Source of the DNA: Thermoplasmata archaeon UBA184
Lineage (GTDB): Archaea > Thermoplasmatota > Thermoplasmata > Lutacidiplasmatales > UBA184
Reading direction: 5' to 3'
NCBI GenBank assembly: GCA_002495185.1
Contig: DAEB01000023.1
Coordinates: 1 to 25,100, forward strand
Length of the DNA stretch: 25,100 nucleotides
Shown here: piece after piece, positions 21,581 through 25,100 of the stretch
How positions within the stretch are numbered: position 1 is the stretch's first letter
Layout of the letters: every line of letters begins with the position of its first letter
Program-made: the position numbers and the translations under genes
The notes under the pieces: model-generated
Seen by the model: only the letters and a program-made list of their open reading frames with translations
The model's database searches: none
What the model was told of the DNA's origin: nothing

Positions 21581-22822
21581 GTGAATCGAAACCTTCGGTT
21601 GCTGGGGATCGGGGTCGGTCTCCGGATGTTCGGGAACGCGCTCTACTTCCCCTTCCTCGCGCTCTTCCTCGTCAACCAGCTCCACGTGAGCTACGTCGAG
21701 ATCGGGATCATCATCACGGGCGTGGGGCTCATCCAGCTCCCCACGACGCTTCTCGGCGGAGCGCTCGCGGACCGGGTGGAACGGCTCCGCCTGATCATCT
21801 TCGGTCTCGTCGCCGAGGTGGCGACGACCGCGGGTCTCGCCTACGCTTTCTCCATCGATTCGCTCGTCCTCGCGATCACGGCCGCGGCGATCGGGGGAAG
21901 CCTGACCAGCCTGGCCGGCCCGTCGTATTCGGCCTACATCGCGGACTTCGCCGTGGGAGCCGAACGGACTCGGGGGTTCACGTTCTTCCGCATCGGATTC
22001 AACGCGGGCTACTCCGCTGGGGTGACCCTCGGGGGTCTCCTCGTCTCCGACCTCGGGTTCGCGGGGGCCGTCGCGGTGGCGGTCGGGATCGTGGCGGTCG
22101 GAGCCGCATTCCTTTCCGTGACGTTGGAGCCCTCTCCCCGCGACCTCGCGCGCCGAACCCAGCCGCTCCCCTCCGAGTCCGCGCCTGCCCCGACACGATC
22201 GCGTTCCATGCGCGAAAGCTTCGGGCTCCTGCGGCGCGACCGGGTCGCCCTCGAGCTCCTCGTGGCGTTCTTCCTCGCCTCCCTGGTCGCGGGTCAGTGG
22301 GGGGTGACCTTTCCGCTCTTCGTGCACAACGTGCTCGGGATCTCGTACTCGCTCCTCGGAATCGGCCTCGCTCTCAACGGGCTCGTGGTCGTCTTCGGCC
22401 AGACCGTGACCACCGAGAGCGTCATCGGGCAACGCCACACGTCGATCGCGATCTGGGGGCTGGGTCTCTACGTCGTCTCCTTCCTCGCCCTCGGCCTGGC
22501 GGGCGCCCTCGGCACGCTCCCCGTTATCGCGTTCTTCGTCGGAGTGGTCGTTCTCACGGTCGGCGAGAACCTGCTCACCATCCCGCAGGCGACCCTTCCG
22601 TCGAACGTGGCGCCGAAGGAGGAGATCGGGGCGTACAACGGCGCCTTCTCGATGATGGCCGGGATCGGGTTCGTCCTTTCCGTCCTCGTCGGAGGGGTCG
22701 TCCTATCCCTGACCGCGAATCCGGTACTCATCTGGCTCCTTCTCGTCGCACCCGCAGTGCCCGCCGTGCTCCTGTTGCGCCACGCCAGCCGGAGGATCTC
22801 GCCGGACGTGGACCGCGCCTAG
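21581..22822 (+). CDS. Major facilitator superfamily transporter
   Basis: 413 residues from GTG 21581, about 12 membrane segments with a hydrophilic central loop (about 183-210, SPRDLARRTQPLPSESAPA). Loop 2-3 carries the MFS motif A variant GGALADRVERLR (59-70), and the fourth/fifth-span region has GPSYSAYIADF. The general plan resembles multidrug-type (DHA1) exporters, but the substrate is open. It is monocistronic and converges on the aminotransferase gene with a 33-base gap. No strong Shine-Dalgarno site is seen before the GTG. Confidence 0.9.
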   Translation: MNRNLRLLGIGVGLRMFGNALYFPFLALFLVNQLHVSYVEIGIIITGVGLIQLPTTLLGGALADRVERLRLIIFGLVAEVATTAGLAYAFSIDSLVLAITAAAIGGSLTSLAGPSYSAYIADFAVGAERTRGFTFFRIGFNAGYSAGVTLGGLLVSDLGFAGAVAVAVGIVAVGAAFLSVTLEPSPRDLARRTQPLPSESAPAPTRSRSMRESFGLLRRDRVALELLVAFFLASLVAGQWGVTFPLFVHNVLGISYSLLGIGLALNGLVVVFGQTVTTESVIGQRHTSIAIWGLGLYVVSFLALGLAGALGTLPVIAFFVGVVVLTVGENLLTIPQATLPSNVAPKEEIGAYNGAFSMMAGIGFVLSVLVGGVVLSLTANPVLIWLLLVAPAVPAVLLLRHASRRISPDVDRA

Positions 22823-22855
22823 CGGTCCAGGACCTCCGCGGCGCGAATCCATCCC

Positions 22856-23779
22856 TCAGCGAACGTAGGTGAGCCAGGACTCGTACTCGGGCAGCCGTCC
22901 GTGGATCGCCCCTTCGTAGCGCTGCCGGAGCCGCTTCGTGATCGGATAGTTCCCGGTGCCGATCGGGCGGCCGTCGACCTCGCGGATCGGCATGACCCCC
23001 GCGGCGGTCCCTGTGTAGAACAGTTCGTCCGACGTGAACAGTTCCTCCCGGGTGAAGTCGGTCCGCTGGAACGTCAAGTGCTCGTCCTTGAGGAACCGAA
23101 TCACGCTGTCCCGGGTGATCCCGCGTAGGATCCCGGAGCTCGCGGGAGGCGTGCTCACGACGTCCTTGATCACGCGGAAGATGTTCTCCCCCGGGCCTTC
23201 GGCGACGACCCCGGTGGAGTTCAGGAGGATTGCCTCATCGTACCCGGCCGAGATAGCCTCCATCTTCGCGAGCGCGGAGTTCGCGTAGTTGGCGGCGCAC
23301 TTCGCCTGGGGAGGAAGCGACCGAGAGTCGATCCGCATCCAGCTCGAGACCGTGGCCCGGATCCCTTTCTCGGCGCCGGCATCGCCGAGGTAGGCCCCCC
23401 ACTCGAAGTTCACGACCGCGACCTGGACCGGGCTTTTCGTCGGGTCGAGGCCCATCTCGCCGTACCCCGAGAAGGCGATGGGCCGGAGGTACGTCGTCGG
23501 AACGCCGTTCGCCCGCACCACGTCGATGCACGCCTGGTTGATCTCCTCCCGGTCGAACGGGAGCTTCATCCGGTACACTTTCGCGCTGTTGAGGAATCGG
23601 TCGGTGTGCTCCGGAAGGCGGAAGATGGCGGGACCTTTCGGCGTCTCATGGCACCGAATCCCCTCGAAAACGGCGTACCCATAGTGGAGTCCGTGGGTCA
23701 GCACGTGGACCCGGGCGTCGTCCCAATCGACGAGACGGCCATCGACCCAGATCTTCTTCAGCGGGCGGATCCCGACCAT
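22856..23779 (-). CDS. ilvE: Branched-chain amino acid aminotransferase
   Basis: 307 residues from ATG 23779. Fold-type IV PLP enzyme that exchanges the amino group between Leu/Ile/Val and 2-oxoglutarate. The PLP lysine is K160 in PPQAKCAANYANSALAK, the same position as in E. coli IlvE. The family motifs HGLHYGYAVFEGIR (N-terminal), GYDEAILLNSTGVVAEGPGENIF and the C-terminal FYTGTAAGVMPIREVDGRPIG are all present. The frame is open to 23845, but AGTTAATTTCG at 23801-23811 is a TATA box about 26 bases before ATG 23779, fixing a leaderless start. It is divergent, 98 bases away, from a 2-oxoacid:ferredoxin oxidoreductase operon, which could oxidise the branched-chain 2-oxoacids this enzyme makes. 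Confidence 0.95.
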   Translation of the reverse strand: MVGIRPLKKIWVDGRLVDWDDARVHVLTHGLHYGYAVFEGIRCHETPKGPAIFRLPEHTDRFLNSAKVYRMKLPFDREEINQACIDVVRANGVPTTYLRPIAFSGYGEMGLDPTKSPVQVAVVNFEWGAYLGDAGAEKGIRATVSSWMRIDSRSLPPQAKCAANYANSALAKMEAISAGYDEAILLNSTGVVAEGPGENIFRVIKDVVSTPPASSGILRGITRDSVIRFLKDEHLTFQRTDFTREELFTSDELFYTGTAAGVMPIREVDGRPIGTGNYPITKRLRQRYEGAIHGRLPEYESWLTYVR

Positions 23780-23800
23780 GGAAAATCCGAGAACCGGGAG

Positions 23801-23810
23801 CGAAATTAAC
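23801..23810 (-). promoter_or_regulatory. TATA box of the branched-chain aminotransferase gene
   Basis: GTTAATTTCG on the minus strand, centred 26 bases from ATG 23779. This is one of the clearest leaderless layouts in the window. Confidence 0.6.
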
Positions 23811-23877
23811 TGAGCGTCAACCCGGCCCCACCTGCCCTTCATCAACTCAATACGGGGTGGTACGGATGCGGCCGAAC

Positions 23878-24732
23878 ATGATTGAAATCCGGTTCCACGG
23901 TCGAGGGGGACAGGGCGCGGTCCTCGCCTCCGAGATGCTCGCTCAAGCGGCGTTTCTGGACGGCAAAGTCCCCCAGAGTTTCCCGTTCTTCGGCGTCGAA
24001 CGCCGGGGGGCCCCGGTGACGGCGTACGCGCGCATCGACGACCGGCCGATGAGCGTACGGACCTCGATCACGCACCCCGACATCGTCGTCGTGCTCGACC
24101 CGGGGCTCCTGCGGTCGACACCGGTGGCGGACGGCCTGCGGCCGGGCGGTCTCGTTCTCGTGAACTCCCGGCGCCCGCCGACCGAGATCGACGCGCCTCC
24201 GGGCGCCCGCCGCGCCACGGTCGATGCGTCCCGGATCGCTCTCGCCCACGGCCTCGGCTCGGCGACCATGCCGGTCGTCAACACGGTCATCCTCGGCGCG
24301 CTCGCCCACGCGAGCGGGGTCGTCTCGCTCGACTCGGTCGCGACCGCGATCGAGAAGTACGCTCCGGCGAAGCCGCGGCAGAACCGGGACGCGGCCGTCG
24401 AAGGGTACGGCGCGGTCCGAATGATCGATGCCACTTCGCCGCCGGTACCTCCCAAGCCTCGGGTCCCTCAGCCGCTCCCGCCGCTCCCGGAAGGGCCGGT
24501 CGCGTCGATGCCGACCACGGTCCTCCACACCTCGTCGTGGCGCACCCTGACGCCGAGGATCCACCTCGAACACTGCACGAAGTGCAACTTCTGTTGGAAG
24601 TTCTGCCCGGACGACGCGATCGGGTTCGACGAGAAGGGTTTCCCGGTCATTCGCATGGACTACTGCAAGGGGTGTGGGATCTGCGCCGAGGAATGCCCGC
24701 CGAAGACGATCGAAATGGTCGCGGAGGAGTGA
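23878..24732 (+). CDS. 2-oxoacid:ferredoxin oxidoreductase, fused gamma and delta subunits
   Basis: 284 residues from ATG 23878. The gamma part (1-185) begins [22 protein letters not shown] and has [16 protein letters not shown], hallmarks of the POR/VOR gamma subunit. A proline-rich linker (188-207) joins the delta part, a ferredoxin with two 4Fe-4S motifs: Cys 233/236/239/243 and Cys 263/266/269/273. The delta part passes electrons from the TPP site to ferredoxin. In many archaea gamma and delta are separate genes; here they are one. GTG 23857 and ATG 23866 are alternative starts, but ATACGG near 23850 lies about 26 bases before ATG 23878. The alpha subunit follows after 11 bases. Divergence from the aminotransferase hints at branched-chain 2-oxoacids, though pyruvate is equally possible. 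Confidence 0.92.
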
Positions 24733-24743
24733 AGGAGGCGACG

Positions 24744-25100
24744 ATGCCGACGATGGTGCTCTCGGGGAATTCGGCGCAGGCGCATGCGGCCCGCCTCGCT
24801 CGTGTACAGGTCGTTTCGGCCTACCCGATCACGCCGCAGACGTCGATTGTCGAAAAGATGGCGGACTTCGTCGCGACGGGCCAGCTCAAGGCCGAGTACG
24901 TCCAGGTCGAGTCGGAGCACAGCGCACTCCAGGTCGTCGTCAGCGCCTCCGGGATGGGCGCGCGGGCGTACACCGCGACCTCGAGCCACGGCCTCCTCCT
25001 CATGCACGAGCTCGTGCACTGGGCGTCGGGAGCGCGCGACCCGATCGTCATGGGCGTGATCAACCGCGCCGTCGGGCCGCCGTGGAACATCGGCGCCGAC
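24744..25100 (+). CDS. 2-oxoacid:ferredoxin oxidoreductase alpha subunit, N-terminal part
   Basis: 119 codons from ATG 24744 to the right edge; the 3' end is missing. The start MPTMVLSGNSAQAHAARLARV is followed by AYPITPQTSIVEKMADF, VESEHSALQVVVSASGMGARAYTATSSHGL and INRAVGPPWNI, the typical pyrimidine-domain start of PorA/VorA. The subunit takes part in binding CoA and the 2-oxoacid. AGGAGG at 24733-24738, five bases before the ATG and overlapping the end of the gamma/delta gene, is the best Shine-Dalgarno site in the window and shows translation within an operon. The beta subunit should follow outside the window. Confidence 0.92.
   Translation, partial: MPTMVLSGNSAQAHAARLARVQVVSAYPITPQTSIVEKMADFVATGQLKAEYVQVESEHSALQVVVSASGMGARAYTATSSHGLLLMHELVHWASGARDPIVMGVINRAVGPPWNIGAD

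Overview
The window reads as archaeal chromosome, GC-rich, most likely from an uncultured Thermoplasmatota-type lineage. This is inference from gene content and promoter layout. Many genes have an A/T-rich TATA-like box centred about 26 bases upstream of the start codon, so transcripts would be leaderless or nearly so. Shine-Dalgarno sequences appear mainly inside operons. Supporting genes include an HTH_10 (bacterio-opsin-activator type) regulator, a fused gamma/delta 2-oxoacid:ferredoxin oxidoreductase subunit, and many zinc-ribbon and small membrane proteins.

Left half (1 to about 13 kb) is accessory in character. In order it holds: a long minus-strand multi-domain membrane protein that runs off the left edge (zinc ribbons, an OB-like outside domain, PH-like domains); a class III adenylate cyclase with TolB-N-like and TPR domains; a small zinc-ribbon membrane protein; a minus-strand cluster of two DUF1326 proteins and one DUF2182 membrane protein, each with its own promoter; a RelE-like toxin/antitoxin pair; a tiny membrane protein; a YdjM/DUF457 membrane hydrolase; an HTH_10 regulator; a small CxC/CxxxC protein; and a quinone-oxidoreductase-like dehydrogenase. 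Seven copies of a roughly 48-base intergenic repeat lie between 2.39 and 11.85 kb, all in one orientation. Each pairs a GC-rich box with a tRNA T-loop-like box. I saw none in the right half.

Middle (13 to 19.3 kb). A second adenylate cyclase shares its 45-base promoter/start region with the first. It converges on a CsoR-family gene across a very long stem-loop. The CsoR-like gene, which lacks all the usual metal or thiol ligands, is divergent from a three-gene set: an Nramp-like carrier with altered metal-site residues, a 57-residue single-span protein, and a soluble PRC/MgtE_N/CBS protein (the Mg-sensing half of MgtE without its pore). This looks like a divalent-cation, probably Mg2+, uptake and gating module. 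A stand-alone cyclic-nucleotide-binding protein follows, a plausible receptor for the product of the two cyclases.

Right (19.3 to 25.1 kb) holds a double winged-helix Lrp-like regulator, a His-rich pentapeptide-repeat protein on the minus strand, an MFS transporter, a branched-chain aminotransferase, and, divergent from it, the start of a 2-oxoacid:ferredoxin oxidoreductase operon that runs off the right edge. The last two fit branched-chain amino acid and 2-oxoacid interconversion.
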